A stretch of 64,000 nucleotides of DNA from Azolla caroliniana (taxonomy: Eukaryota > Polypodiophyta): contig JBHGNT010000013.1 of NCBI GenBank assembly GCA_043228905.1, positions 2,666,001 through 2,730,000 on the forward strand, written 5' to 3'. Position 1 is the first letter of the stretch. Each line of letters begins with the position of its first letter. The notes under the pieces were generated by a model. The model saw only the letters and a program-made list of their open reading frames with translations, was not told where the DNA came from and made no database searches. Positions 1 to 9,901 of this stretch are shown in pieces. A program made the position numbers and the translations under genes.

Positions 1-27
1 CGCTCACGCACGAAGTGGTAGTGCACT

Positions 28-982
28 TCAATGTGCTTTGTGCAAGCATGGAGGATGGAATACGGGGTTCTTGGCGAGCTGCATGTTGCTCATGTTGTCG
101 CAGTAGATCAGGATTGGGGATGGCACCTTGATCCGCAGGTCTTGCAGCAGTCGCCGAAACCAAATGGCTTCATAGGTGGCAATGGTAGCGCCCCGGTATT
201 CAGCCTCAGTGCTCGAAAGGGCCACCGTTGGCTGCTTTTTGCTGCTCCACGCAATCGCCATGCTACCCAAGGAAAACATATAGCCGGAGGTGGATTGATG
301 ATCCGATGCATTGACAACCCAGTCGACATCGGTGTAGCCAACTAGCTCTTAAGTTATACCATGCTGGTAGAACAGTCCCCGGTCCTTCGTGCCGCTCACA
401 TATCGCAAAATTCGATGTGCGCACAAAAGGTGCTCCACAATCAGCTTTTGCATATATTGGCTGATTATGCCGACCGGATAACTGATGTCGGGTCAGGTGA
501 TTGTCAAATATATAAGGTTTCCGACGATTTATTGGAACCGCTTCTCATCACAGGCCGATTCGGTGTGGGGACAGAGCTTTTGGTTCCGGTCTAGGGGTGA
601 GGAGATCGGTCGGCATTCCGTCATGCCGAACTTGCAAAACATATTCAACACATAGTGTCTTTGTGAGAGCAGTATGCCATCGGGGGTTCGGATCACCTCG
701 ATCCCAAGGAAATAGTGAAGGTCCCCCAGGTCCTTCATCTCAAATGCGTCCGACAGTTAGGACTTGACGCGGTTGATTTCATCGAGTCCGGGTTTGGTGA
801 TGACTAGATCATCAACATACAACAAGATGCAAACCGAAACGTCTGGACCTTGCCGGATGAACAACGAAGAGTTGGACTTGGAGACCGCAAACCCCATCTT
901 ACGCAACCGGTGCGTGATCTTCGCATTCGAAGCTCGGGGGGCTTGTTTCAGACCGTAAAGTGACTTCTTGAGCCGGCACACT
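28..982 (-). pseudogene. Copia-A reverse transcriptase and RNase H remnant
   Basis: The RT part starts at CRLKKSLYGLKQAPR near 980, includes the catalytic LLYVDDLVI and the MKDLGDLHYFLGIEV block (738-650), then the RNase H core with SSTEAEYRG and YCDNMS (279-100). Several stops and frameshifts separate the blocks, so no single product is possible. The fingers and first catalytic Asp of RT are missing because of the deletion at about 983. In a working Copia element this region copies genomic RNA to cDNA in the cytoplasmic particle and degrades the RNA strand. Confidence 0.87.
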
Positions 983-1330
983 TCTCCCTTTGCTGAACTT
1001 CATGACTCCGTTCCGGATGCTACCAGTGTAGCCTTCATCGTCTAGCCGATCGGCTGATATTAGGTTTAGTCGAACCTCTGGAACGTGTCAGACATCCTTC
1101 AACAGCAACTTGCATCCGGTTGGTGTTGCCAACCACACGTCTCCTATGCCGACAATTTGGCATGTACCTTCATTCCCTATCCGGACACAATCGTGCTCAC
1201 CGGCTGTGTAGGATGAGAAGCATTTCCGGTCCAGGGTTAGGTGGAACGAAACTCCGGAATCAACAACCCACGTTGTCTCGTCACCGGCAAGGTTCAACTC
1301 ACTCTGCTCAGTGATGAGCATCAACTTCTC
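983..1330 (-). pseudogene. Copia-A protease and start of pre-integrase
   Basis: Minus-strand reading contains WVVDSGVSFHLT, the Copia aspartic protease site (D-S-G), followed by the conserved CVRIGN...IVGIGDV...LLLKDV block and then LNLISADRLDDEGY...GVMKFSKG, the entry to the GAG-pre-integrase domain. At about 983 this reading runs directly into the RT block, so the HHCC and integrase core are deleted. Protease would normally cleave the Gag-Pol polyprotein. Confidence 0.85.
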
Positions 1331-1331
1331 T

Positions 1332-2184
1332 TCACTTGCTGTGATTGCCGTTGTTCCCTTTCGGTCTGGTCCTCGCCGATCCGAACCGTTTCGGTCCGGT
1401 GACTTCTTTGAATCGGTACTGTCGGTTCCCTTGTCCTTCCAGAAATGCTGACAGTTCTTCTAGAAGTGCCCCGGTTTGCCGCAATAGAAGCAAGTGGGCC
1501 TCCCCCTTGACTTTGACCGTGTCCCTAACTTTTCCCGGTTTTGGGGACTGCGGTTCCTTTGTCTTCCGCGTTCTGATTCGGTAAGGAGCACTTTGGGGTC
1601 GGAGATCACCTCTTTGTCTTTCCGACACGCCTCCTCATCTAGCAAGCTCGACTTGACTCTAGCTAGGGACAATTGTTTTCCTTTCGGCCCGGCGTTGCCC
1701 AAAATGACAACTAATGTCTCCCAGCTATCCGGGAGGGAACCGAGCAGGAGCAATGCTAGTACCTCATCAGCGAGGGGTACTTCCAACGATGTTGCCTGGT
1801 GTATCAGCCCCTGGAAGGCATTCATGTGTTTTGCCATACTGGAGCCATCTTGGTATCAGAGTCTTACTAGCTTCTGGAATATCGAAACCCGATTAACAAC
1901 ATTTTTATTCTGAAACATAATGCCGATCTTCTCTCAGAGCTCATGAGCCTTGCTCTCTTCATTGAAGTTGTTGTACAGGCTCATTCGATGAAGCACCATA
2001 TATACGCCGTTGTCTTCATGTGCATCACCTCCTATATCATGGCATTGATCTTGTCCGGTCTCTTGTCTCTGAACTGAATCGGCAACCAAAGATCTTTAAC
2101 CACGAGCATGTCCCTCATCTTCGACTTCCACATTGAATAGTTGGATCCGGTGAGCTTGAACATACTGCCAAATGAATCTTCCAT
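1332..2184 (-). pseudogene. Copia-A gag
   Basis: Begins at ATG 2184, 16 bases after the primer site, with a Copia gag N-terminus (KLTGSNYSMWKSKMRDML). The middle shows the UBN2-type segment (HQATSLEVPLADEVLALLLL, 1804-1745) and the C-terminus a zinc knuckle CFYCGKPGHF near 1490-1461 followed by a degraded part. Frameshifts break it into at least three frames. Gag forms the virus-like particle and the knuckle binds RNA. Confidence 0.82.
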
Positions 2185-2199
2185 TTTCTGTGTCGTTTT

Positions 2200-2211
2200 G
2201 CTCTGATACCA
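2200..2211 (-). promoter_or_regulatory. Copia-A primer-binding site (initiator-Met tRNA)
   Basis: The minus strand reads TGGTATCAGAGC, the standard plant Copia primer site complementary to the 3' end of initiator-Met tRNA, three bases inside the LTR end at 2215. It fixes the LTR boundary and element orientation. Confidence 0.93.
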
Positions 2212-2214
2212 GAT

Positions 2215-2479
2215 TGTAAAGAATATGCGGAATAATGCTCGGCCACAACCGAGTCTTCGATCACTTAGTTGAGAATTACAATCATAGAAATAGGAATGTA
2301 GAGATAGATACACGTATACACAAAAAAACTGAAAAAGAGAGTAACCCTAAATGGGAAAAACCACAGGAGTCCACAAACTCTAACTATCACTATGTAAGGA
2401 GAATACAACAGAGGAACACAGAGGCCACGACCTCTTGCTCTCAATCTCTCCTGACCGCAGTTACAACAGAGACACTCTG

Positions 2480-2524
<45 letters not shown>

Positions 2525-2780
2525 TATGCTCTGTACAATAGTTACACCAATAACTCTATACATCATCAACTACTCATAAGTGTTTGCCTTAGGTCATATT
2601 TATACTAATATGACATTTGGACTATTTACAGATATAGCCGCAATGGGCTCTCAGAAACATATTTACCTATATGTCCCTTCATCCGGTGAGAGCTTCTCAC
2701 CGGGCCTGCATCATCCGGTTCTCACCGGGTCTTCCTTGCCAGTTAATCATATCCCATCCGGAGGGACCATAATCCGAACA
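2215..2780 (-). repeat. Copia-A 5' LTR (566 bp)
   Basis: On the minus strand it begins TGTTCGGATTATGG at 2780 and ends TTCTTTACA at 2215, just before the primer site. It contains a (CT)n run at 2484-2521. The same family is found as a solo LTR at 41983-42579: both share a GTCCCTCCGGATGGGA-type start, a CATATTAGTATAAATATGAC TATA region and an end with CTCGGTTGTGGCCGAG. Confidence 0.87.
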
Positions 2781-3345
2781 TCATCCTTATGGCTTGTTAC
2801 AACTATTACCATCTCCAACTAAGCCATGGCAGTCTATTTCTATGGATTTCATTACGGATCTGCCACCTTCAAAAGGATTCGATACTATTTTAACAGTAGT
2901 CGATCAATTTACCAAGATGGTGCATTTTTTACCATGTGTGAAGAGCATCAGTAGTCAGGAAACTGTAGATCTCATTATGTGTGAAGTGTTTCATCATCAT
3001 GGTCTTCCAAACAATATAATTAGTGATCGTGGTCCTCAATTTATCTCTCACTTTTTGGAAGCACCTATGGGCAGGCCTCAGAATCTCATGCAAACTCTCC
3101 TCGGTTTATCATCCACAAACCGTCAGACAAACATAGTGCACAAATCAAACGCTCAAGCAGTATCTTCGTTGCTTCATTAGTTATCAACAAGATGATTGGA
3201 GTAATATTTTACATCTTGCTGAGTTTGCATACAATAACACAATACACTCTTCTACCAAGGTTATACCTTTCTTTGTCTACACTGACAACCATCCTCGATG
3301 GTGTATCGTAGACCTTCCCGAGGTCGCACGAAACCCTAGTGCTGC
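2781..3345 (+). pseudogene. Gy1-type integrase fragment
   Basis: Plus-strand fragment of a Ty3/gypsy integrase core matching the Gy1 copy at 16050-16610: [42 protein letters not shown] and the following helices with several frameshifts. It starts exactly at the Copia-A LTR edge, so the rest of this gypsy copy lies left of Copia-A. Homology stops near AACCCTAGTGC at 3345. Confidence 0.85.
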
Positions 3346-3682
3346 CAGTTTTCGGTCCTCGATTGTTGCCATTGTTCGCTCTGACTGAGTTAGCTCTTCC
3401 ATTTCTGCCATTGTACGCTCAGTTCCCGCCACAGTTTGGTCCTTGATTGCTGCATTTGATCCCTCCTTATTGCTGCATAGTCAATAACCGGTTTGCATGT
3501 GGTATAGTCATTTACCTCTCGTTTTTTTTCCAATTTACTAATGAAGATGTCAAGCTAGATGGAGGGGGAAGGAGGGTGTTTATCAACAACCCTCATGGAT
3601 CATGAGGATAGGGATTAGGCTATTAGTACACAACAAGTGATGCAAAAGTATTGGGCAGAAAAAGAAGAAGGAAACACGTCAA
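3346..3682. other. unassigned interval
   Basis: No gene recognised. The first half has loosely repeated phrases around CATTGTTCGCTC and CATTGTACGCTC, and the second half becomes A-rich and leads into the decayed coding segment at 3683. It may be 5' sequence of that gene or a remnant of another element. Confidence 0.4.
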
Positions 3683-4321
3683 ATGTTAAAGGATAAGAAT
3701 GACACATCAACGAAAGGTAAAGATAGTATTGGTTGTGATGTAGATCTTAATATCATTGAGAATGGAAGTAATGAGACTACTATCATAGAGAGAAAGGTTG
3801 TAGAGTATTTCAATGTTCTGACCAAGCACAACAACAATGAAGACAAAAAGGTAATACTTAATGGAATATTAAATGATTCATTGATAAAAGAATTAGTTGA
3901 TTTTGATGGTCTCAATGGAAACCAAACATCTGTACTAGTAAATAATCTCCATAATAGTTTAGTCAACATGAGCAAGTCAGAAGATGATATTGTCTTGAAA
4001 AGGTCTAGTCAAATGATGTTACTTAATAGTGATGTTGACGATGTTAACATTAGTATGCTATCTAAGGTAATCAGTGTTAGTAGAAAAAATGTGTACAATA
4101 CAATGAACTGGTTAATTTAATGTGGTGAAGGAAGTATTTAGCTAAAGCTAACCACAAGATGTAAGCCAGTGACACCCATAACATCACAAATCAAGGATAT
4201 AATCACCATATTTTGGACTAATGAGAGTAGGGTTTCACCCAATAAGAAGGATTTGTGCAGGAAACGTTTTGGAAGGAATCAATACGAGGAGCATGCCATT
4301 CATCTTCTTGATGTACCTCAG
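3683..4321 (+). pseudogene. decayed gene-like exon of unknown family
   Basis: One frame reads 145 codons to a stop at 4118, continues nine codons to a second stop at 4139, and then resumes in the same frame to SRVSPNKKDLCRKRFG and QYEEHAIHLLDVPQ, ending at 4321 where the bases CAG|GTATTTAC look like a splice donor. The N-terminal part is polar and Asn/Asp-rich and includes VNISMLSKVISVSRKNVYN, which resembles a helix-turn-helix. I recall similar VSPNxKD...EEH proteins as uncharacterised multicopy plant proteins but cannot name the family. It could be a transposon-encoded protein or a gene-family pseudogene. Confidence 0.5.
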
Positions 4322-4420
4322 GTATTTACATTTATTTCATCTTTTGTTTTGATTATTAACCTTATTGTCATAAGTCTATGCACTATAGTAGAACATGTTC
4401 CTACATATTACAATCACTAG

Positions 4421-4692
4421 GTAATTAGCTGCAATAACTAGTGACTTGAGCTTCTATCTACATCAGGCATAGCTGATTAGCTACATTCAGTCGTAGTCAA
4501 GGCTAATTAGGTAAATAACTACATTAGGTATTGACCATTGCTAATTAGCAACATATGGTATTGATGCCACTTAATTAGCTACATAAGGTAGGGGCATAAC
4601 TAGTTAGCAACAACAGGTAGGGGCCTTCGGTAAATAGCTACAACAGCTAGTAGACTTAACTTAATAGCTACAACAGCTAAACTAGAAGCTAA
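4421..4692. repeat. degenerate ~30-bp tandem repeat
   Basis: About eight imperfect copies, spaced 29-38 bp, of a unit built around TTAGCTACATNAGGTA (for example near 4475, 4508, 4545, 4571, 4602, 4631 and 4662). It lies between the decayed exon and the LARD-B LTR and is explained by neither. Confidence 0.75.
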
Positions 4693-4693
4693 T

Positions 4694-4959
4694 TGTTGAT
4701 GGGTGGGGGGTGGAGCCGTTCTTGGATCCACCCCCCTCCCAAGGGGGTTTGAGCTTACGAGGAGAGAGACACACAGAGAATGAGAGGGAAAATCGAGACA
4801 GACTTCACTACTCTTCCTCTTTTCATGCCCCATGGGTGGGGTTTAATCAATACAAGATCTGATCAAGGTGGTACAAAAAGCGAAATGGGGGTAGTTACAC
4901 CTACTTACCCCACTCTCTCACATTTGTACACATGCACATAAAAAGCCAAATGTGTATGT

Positions 4960-4995
<36 letters not shown>

Positions 4996-5078
4996 CCTCA
5001 CACATTACACATTTCATGTTTACACATTACACCTTATACATTACACCTTAACCCTCCCGTACACCTATATGGGTAACA
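4694..5078 (+). repeat. LARD-B 5' LTR (about 385 bp)
   Basis: Starts TGTTGATGGGTGG and ends TGGGTAACA. It aligns in patches with the LARD-A LTRs but is shorter and carries a (CA)n run at 4961-4990. A TGG-starting primer site follows two bases later. Confidence 0.7.
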
Positions 5079-5080
5079 CT

Positions 5081-5096
5081 TGGCACGCCTGTGGGA
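5081..5096 (+). promoter_or_regulatory. LARD-B primer-binding-site-like sequence
   Basis: TGGCACGCCTGTGGGA starts with the TGG expected opposite a tRNA CCA end and sits just after the LTR. The same site in LARD-A (51955) is TGGCATGCCCGTGGA. The tRNA was not identified. Confidence 0.6.
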
Positions 5097-5697
5097 TAGT
5101 TCATTGCACGTCGAACCCACATGCCCATGCCAAAAACTTCGTTAACCAGAACTCCATCAGTCTTCTCTTCTCTCATTGGTCGGAAATCCCTCGATCGGAT
5201 CACTACTCTATGATCCATAACTTTGATCAGACCTTGCTTGACACAAACCTTCTCATTTGGTAAGAATGGCATGAAAATTGTTGTGATGGGATCACACACC
5301 AATCAAAACCTATACTTGTAAGTCTCAAAATGATTTGGGTGTGGATGTGTATTTTTTTCTTCTTCTTCAGTTGTGTGAGTGGTGATGAGTTATTCTCCCC
5401 TCGGGTTTTCGAAATTCTAATTCATACTCAATTTTTTTAAATTTCATTGATTGCCCTTATAAAATTTAGGCATATGCCCTCCTATTTTCAAAATTCCTTC
5501 ATCTCTGCGGATCATCTCTGAATTCCTTCATTGTGTTCCTCTTTCTATTTGGTAATGATAATGAAGGACCCATCCCTCTCTTTCTTTCTTTCGATGTGTT
5601 GATCTCTCTCTAAAGAGACCCCACGACATCTTGATAGGTTTTCAAAGAGGACCTCTCTCTCCCATACATCGTCATCATCTACAGAGCCATGGGTTCA

Positions 5698-6448
5698 TGA
5701 TGATGTATTTTGTACTCAGACGTACCACAACAAATATACCGAGACAAGCAACACACAATTTTACATGGAAAACCCTGATTCTAGGGTAAAACCACGGTGA
5801 ACAAAGATTTCCACTATGAGACAAGAAAGAATACAATCATAGAATGATAGAACCTGATTTGGTATGGATATACTCCCAGGTTATTATCTGAAACCATAGT
5901 TTCAGCCGAATGCACCAAACCCTAACTCGTAGGTATCTATCTCCGTCGAATCTTTTGAAGCTTCTTTGTTCTGTTTCTGTTTCTTCTCTGTTACACTCTT
6001 CTTTCTTTGCTACCTCTAACACTCAGTTGCAGAGCTATGTCACTCACTCTCACACACAACCACCACTATGTTTGCTCTATGTAGTTTTTTCCCTTTCAAC
6101 GCATTCTCTCTTGTGCTCTCATACACAGAGTTCACTCTCATGCGCGCTTACTCACTAGGGTTCACTTTCGTGTCTCTCTCATTGTTATACACTCAGTGAG
6201 TTATCCCACGTACATGTGCAGCTAATATGACTCTCTCAACATATACTAGCTTATCTCTCACACACACATATATTACTATATATATGTATATATTCGGTTG
6301 ACTTCCATTTGACCGAATCCATTTCAACTTTTCAGCCGATTTCGGCCAACCGACTCTCATTTCGGCTTTTTGGCTGATTTCGGCCAACCCACTCTCGTTT
6401 TGGCTTTTTGGCCGACTCCCCCACAAGGAGGGACAATCTTACATAACA
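5698..6448 (-). repeat. Copia-B 3' LTR
   Basis: On the minus strand the LTR starts TGTTATGTAAGATTG at 6448, preceded by a purine-rich AAGACGGAG tract. Its far end is near 5698 but cannot be fixed because the 5' LTR is not in the window. It includes a tandem array (6300-6425) of a unit containing TTTCGGCCAACCGACTCT. A related, longer version is at 21273-21883. Confidence 0.68.
6300..6425. repeat. tandem array inside Copia-B LTR (about 3 subunits)
   Basis: Repeats of roughly 37-38 bp containing TTTCGGC..TTT..GGCCGATTTCGGCCAACC.. just inside the LTR start. The homologous array at 21491-21860 has about ten subunits, so copy number varies between LTRs. Confidence 0.78.
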
Positions 6449-7310
6449 AACTCCGTCTTCACTCCTGTAGGGGGAGAGTCAACCAGACCTGTCCTTCGCC
6501 GGCACGTAACAAGTTTTTCAATAAACAATATTTTTGTAAGCATGTCTGATCCATTTTCGTCAGTATGGATCTTCGCTAAGACAAACTCATTTTCTTCCAC
6601 GCTCTCTCGCAACCAATGATACCTTCTTTGCATGTGCTTTGTACGAGAGTGATAGGCAACATTCGTGGCAAGATGGAGATCACTCTAATTATCACAGTGA
6701 AGTAGGAACTTTTCTTGTTTCATTCCTAGTTCACCTAGAAAATCTCTCATCCAAATTAATTCTTTTCTGGCTTCCACTGCACCCATATACTCAGCCTCCA
6801 TGGTTGACAAAGTCACAACCTTTTGGAATCTTGATTGCCATGACATAGCTCCCCCTGAATAAGTCATCACATACCCTGATGTGGATCGGTTGGAATCTAC
6901 ATCACCCGACATATCAGAATCTGCGAAACCTTAGAGCATAGGTTTCCCAGAGCCATATCTAAGGCATACACTTGAAGTAACTTTGAGGTATCTGAGTATC
7001 CATTTTACGGCAACCTAATGCTCATTTCCAGGATTACTCATGTAGCGACTAACTGTCCCAACAGCAAATGCAATGTTCGGCCTCGTCCAGACCATAGCAT
7101 ACATTAGGCTCCCGACAACCGAGGCATATGACACCCTCCTCATCTTTGCCTTATCTTTCTCAATTTTCGGACATTGTCCTGAGTTTAGCTTACAATTCAC
7201 CGACAATGGAGATCCAACAGATTTTGCATTATACATATTAAACCTTTGCAAAACCTTTGTCATATATTTTTGTTGTGACAACCATAGCATGTTTTTAGTC
7301 CTATCCTGGA
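6449..7310 (-). pseudogene. Copia-B RT end and RNase H
   Basis: Continues from the stop at 7311. RT thumb region with YASVVGSLMYAMV and RPNIAFAVGTVSRYM (7160-7030), then RNase H with SGYVMTYSGGAMSW, STMEAEYMG and HCDN (6900-6690), then the RNase H tail (LAKIHTDENGSDMLTK) near 6580-6520. Two or three frame breaks are present. RNase H removes RNA template during cDNA synthesis. Confidence 0.85.
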
Positions 7311-8906
7311 CTATATGATTCCCAAAATCTGTTTTGCCGATCCTAAGTCTTTCATGGCAAAAGATTTGCTCAAAACTTTCTTCAAGCTTGCAATCTTTTT
7401 AACATTTTGTCCAATAACTAACATATCATCCACATACAACAAAAGAATCAGAGAATCACCTTCATCATACCTTTTCACAAATACACAATGATCAGCTTGT
7501 GTTTTGTGGAATCCATGTTCCAACATGAAGGACTCAAACTTCTTATACCATTGTCGAGGAGCTTGTTTCTGTCCATACAAGCTCTTCCTCAACCTACATA
7601 GAAGATTTTCTTTTCCTTTCATCTCAAAGCCCTCCAGCTGTTGCATATAGATTTCCTCTTCCAACTCACAATGCAAGAATGTTGTTTTAACATCCAACTG
7701 GTCAATTTCCAGATTCATACTGGCAGCCATACTCAAAAGAGTCCTGATGGAGGTCATCTTCACTACTGGAGGAAAAATCTCATCAAAATCAACACCCTTT
7801 TTCTGTTGAAAACCTTTCACTACAATACGAGCCTTATACCTAGGTGTACTTCCATCTTCCCCAGTCTTTAGTTTGTAGACCCATTTGTTTCTGAGTGCCT
7901 TCTTTCCATTAGGCAGCTCCATCAGCTCATAGGTGTGGTTCTCATGCAAGGAATCCATTTCCCCTTGCATGACATTATACCACTTCTCCTTATGTACATC
8001 AGTCATGGCCTCTTCAGAGCATTCTGGTTCCCCTTCATGAGTCAAGAGAATATATTGACTGGCTAGATACCGAGAGGGGGTCTTCCTTTGTCTTAGTGGA
8101 TATCTTCTTCCTTCAATAACCGGCTTAGGTTTGGTTTCTTCTGCCACCTCATCTTCCGACTCAGGTTCATGTGCATCAGTTTGCTGTTGTGTGTCGGTCG
8201 ACTCAGATTCAGCTTCATCAGCCGGTTGTTGTTTGCCGACTGGTTGTGTGGAAGTGGAATCGACTAGTGCCGACTCCATAACGATAGTCGACTGGGAAGA
8301 CAACTCTGGTCTTTGTTGTTTCCAGTCTTTGATTGTTTTGTCTTCCATGAATATGATATCACGACTTCTTATCACCTTCTTATCAAGAAGATCCCACATC
8401 CTAAACCCGAATTCATCTTCTGAGTACCCCAAGAACATGCAAGGCTTGGACTTGTTGTCTAGTTTTGACCTCTGGTCTTTAGCAACATGCACATAAGACA
8501 AACATCCGAACACCCTTAAATGCTGGTAGGACACACTCCTTCTTGTCCACACCCTCTGTGGGACATCCCTCTTTAGAGGCACTGATGGGGACCTATTTAT
8601 AAGGTAGACAACTGTCAACATTGCCTCAGCCCAATACGACTTTCGCAAATTTGCATGAGACAACATGCTTCTTACCCTTTCCATTATGGTCCGATTCATT
8701 CTCTCTACTAGACCATTAAGCTTAGGTGTCTTCGTCACCGTATACTCAAGTTTGATGCCTTGAGTCTTGCAATATATCTCGAATTGGCCTCTATACTCAC
8801 CACCATTATCTGTTCGGACAACTTTCAACTTCTGTCCAAATTCTCTTTCTGCCCTTGCATGAAACTCTTTAAAGACCGACAACACTTGATCTTTAGAAAC
8901 CAACAC
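7311..8906 (-). CDS. Copia-B integrase core to reverse transcriptase ORF
   Basis: An open frame of 531 codons. Residues 1-170 hold the integrase catalytic region with RTDNGGEY and the downstream Glu motif LNGLVERMNRTIMERVR, followed by the Copia-specific VFGCLSYVHV and MFLGYSEDEFGFRMWD. A linker rich in acidic, Gln and Thr residues follows, then RT from about residue 330 (WVYKLKTGEDG, RYKARIVVKGF, VDFDEIFPPVVKM, QLDVKTTFLH, KSLYGQKQAPRQWY, LLLYVDDMLVIG). It ends at a premature stop in ILGII where the family normally continues. The integrase start lies in the neighbouring frame at 8920. LHGQKQAP-type variation (GLKQAP to GQKQAP) is a substitution. Confidence 0.88.
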   Translation of the reverse strand: MLVSKDQVLSVFKEFHARAEREFGQKLKVVRTDNGGEYRGQFEIYCKTQGIKLEYTVTKTPKLNGLVERMNRTIMERVRSMLSHANLRKSYWAEAMLTVVYLINRSPSVPLKRDVPQRVWTRRSVSYQHLRVFGCLSYVHVAKDQRSKLDNKSKPCMFLGYSEDEFGFRMWDLLDKKVIRSRDIIFMEDKTIKDWKQQRPELSSQSTIVMESALVDSTSTQPVGKQQPADEAESESTDTQQQTDAHEPESEDEVAEETKPKPVIEGRRYPLRQRKTPSRYLASQYILLTHEGEPECSEEAMTDVHKEKWYNVMQGEMDSLHENHTYELMELPNGKKALRNKWVYKLKTGEDGSTPRYKARIVVKGFQQKKGVDFDEIFPPVVKMTSIRTLLSMAASMNLEIDQLDVKTTFLHCELEEEIYMQQLEGFEMKGKENLLCRLRKSLYGQKQAPRQWYKKFESFMLEHGFHKTQADHCVFVKRYDEGDSLILLLYVDDMLVIGQNVKKIASLKKVLSKSFAMKDLGSAKQILGII

Positions 8907-9548
8907 AAAAGCCCAAAACTTTCTACTGAAGTCATCAATAAATTTGACGAATTATTGTCCACCACGATGTGATGGGCATCCACATAACACACATATGTGA
9001 GAACCAGTTCTAGGGCATGCTCTCTTCTCATCGGAGGCTTAGAGTGAAAGGTTGTTCTATTTTGCTTTCCAACCAAGCAGTCCACACACTTTTCAAGGTG
9101 TATTCCTTTCACTTTTGGTAGAAAATCATTTTCAGCAAGGATATGCATTCCCCTTTCGCTCATGTGCCCGAACCATTTATGCCACAACTCACCATTTGAG
9201 TCACCCACGACATTTGCTTCATCTCGACATAGTTTTGCATGCATTACATACAATGTGTTTTGCTTTTTAGCTCGAGCCACAATCAGGCGCCCTTTATAGA
9301 ACTTCCATGCACCATTACGGAAACCACCGTTGTAGCCCTCACCATTACGGAACATGGTGTACATCCTTCAACATTAACCTACAACTAGTAGATGTTAAGA
9401 AGCACACATTTCCTATGCCCATAATCTTGCATTCACCGTTGTTTGTCATCCTTACGTAGCCATAGTCACCGGCTGTTAGGTGGATGAGAAACATTCTCTT
9501 TTGGGAGTTAGGTGGAACGATGCACCGGAATCCACTACCTAGGAGCAC
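8825..9548 (-). pseudogene. Copia-B protease tail and GAG-pre-integrase
   Basis: 9548-9370 reads the segment after the protease active site (YGYVRMTNNGECKIMGIGNV, LMLKDVHHVP). 9364-8950 reads NGAWKFYKGR, then the HHCC zinc domain LWHKWFGHMSERGM...CVDCLVGKQ and the start of integrase. Frameshifts separate these from the 7311-8906 frame. Confidence 0.83.
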
Positions 9549-9816
9549 TCAACATTTGCAAGATTCACACTAGCATGCTCACGAATAAATAACATCTCTT
9601 CTTCACTGGTTGCAATGGCTGAAGTGTTTTTGTCATCAAATTTTTTTTTGGGTTCAACCTCATCAGCCATGTCTCTGTCCTTCCTAAGGTGTTGACAATT
9701 CTTTTGGAAGTGACCAAGCTTCCCACAATAGAAGCATGTAGGTCTTCCTCTAGATTTCAACCTAGCATAAGACTTATCTCTATTTTCAGGGCTTCTATGT
9801 CTACTTCTTCCTCTAC
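9539..9816 (-). pseudogene. Copia-B gag C-terminus, cut by Gy2
   Basis: Zinc knuckle CFYCGKLGHFQKNC near 9745-9700, basic flanks (RGRSRHRSPENRDKS) and the run toward protease. The coding stops at 9816 where the Gy2 LTR begins with TGTCATGATATAG. Confidence 0.85.
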
Positions 9817-9848
9817 TGTCATGATATAGCATGGTATGGCATTAAAAA

Positions 9849-9901
9849 GATTCGAACCCATGACCTACCATCACATGGGTTGAAGCCCTACCATTGAGCT
9901 A
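9849..9901 (-). other. tRNA-like module with A and B boxes, antisense in Gy2 LTR
   Basis: The minus strand has an A-box-like TAGCTCAATGGTAG (9901-9888) and a B-box-like GGTTCGAATC (9858-9849), spaced as in a tRNA gene. The T-stem does not close well, so this is a degenerate tRNA-derived sequence, not a functional tRNA gene. A counterpart sits at the same LTR position in Gy1. Confidence 0.6.

Larger units (their letters stand above)
1..2780 (-). mobile_element. Copia-A, Ty1/Copia retrotransposon, cut by window edge
   Basis: Minus-strand Ty1/Copia element. Reading leftwards from 2780: 5' LTR (2215-2780), initiator-Met primer site (2200-2211), gag, protease, then reverse transcriptase and RNase H running off the window at base 1. 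Integrase and the RT fingers are absent, so it is an internally deleted copy. Its right flank from 2781 is a Gy1-type integrase fragment, so it inserted into a gypsy element. A solo LTR of the same family lies at 41983-42579. The 3' LTR is outside the window. Confidence 0.88.
4694..5697 (+). mobile_element. LARD-B, 5' part of a non-autonomous LTR element
   Basis: Contains an LTR (4694-5078), a primer-site-like sequence (5081-5096) and about 600 bp of non-coding leader. It is homologous to LARD-A at 51427-52400: shared are ACCCCCCTCCCAAGGGGGTT, a (CA)n-rich part, the GTAACA LTR end, the primer region and GCACGTCGA...CCCACATGCC downstream. The leader is cut at about 5698 by the Copia-B LTR, so Copia-B appears to have inserted into this element. 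Confidence 0.72.
5698..9816 (-). mobile_element. Copia-B, Ty1/Copia retrotransposon, split by Gy2
   Basis: Minus-strand Copia element with domain order gag, protease, GAG-pre-integrase, integrase, RT, RNase H, then its 3' LTR at 5698-6448. The 5' part (gag N-terminus and 5' LTR) is missing here because Gy2 begins at 9817 inside gag and extends beyond the window, so the remainder should lie to the right of the window. It sits in LARD-B on the left. Coding is broken by a few stops but is the best preserved Copia in the window. Confidence 0.85.

Noticed and set aside
1332-1913. Long plus-strand frames opposite Copia-A gag
   Set aside because: They are antisense shadows of the gag reading that contains the CFYCGKPGHF knuckle.
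2464-2521. (CT)n and other simple repeats as CRISPR-like arrays
   Set aside because: Pure dinucleotide runs without spacers; they are microsatellites in LTRs and leaders.
5081-5096. Assignment of the LARD primer site to a particular tRNA
   Set aside because: The TGG start fits, but I could not match the following bases to a specific tRNA with confidence.
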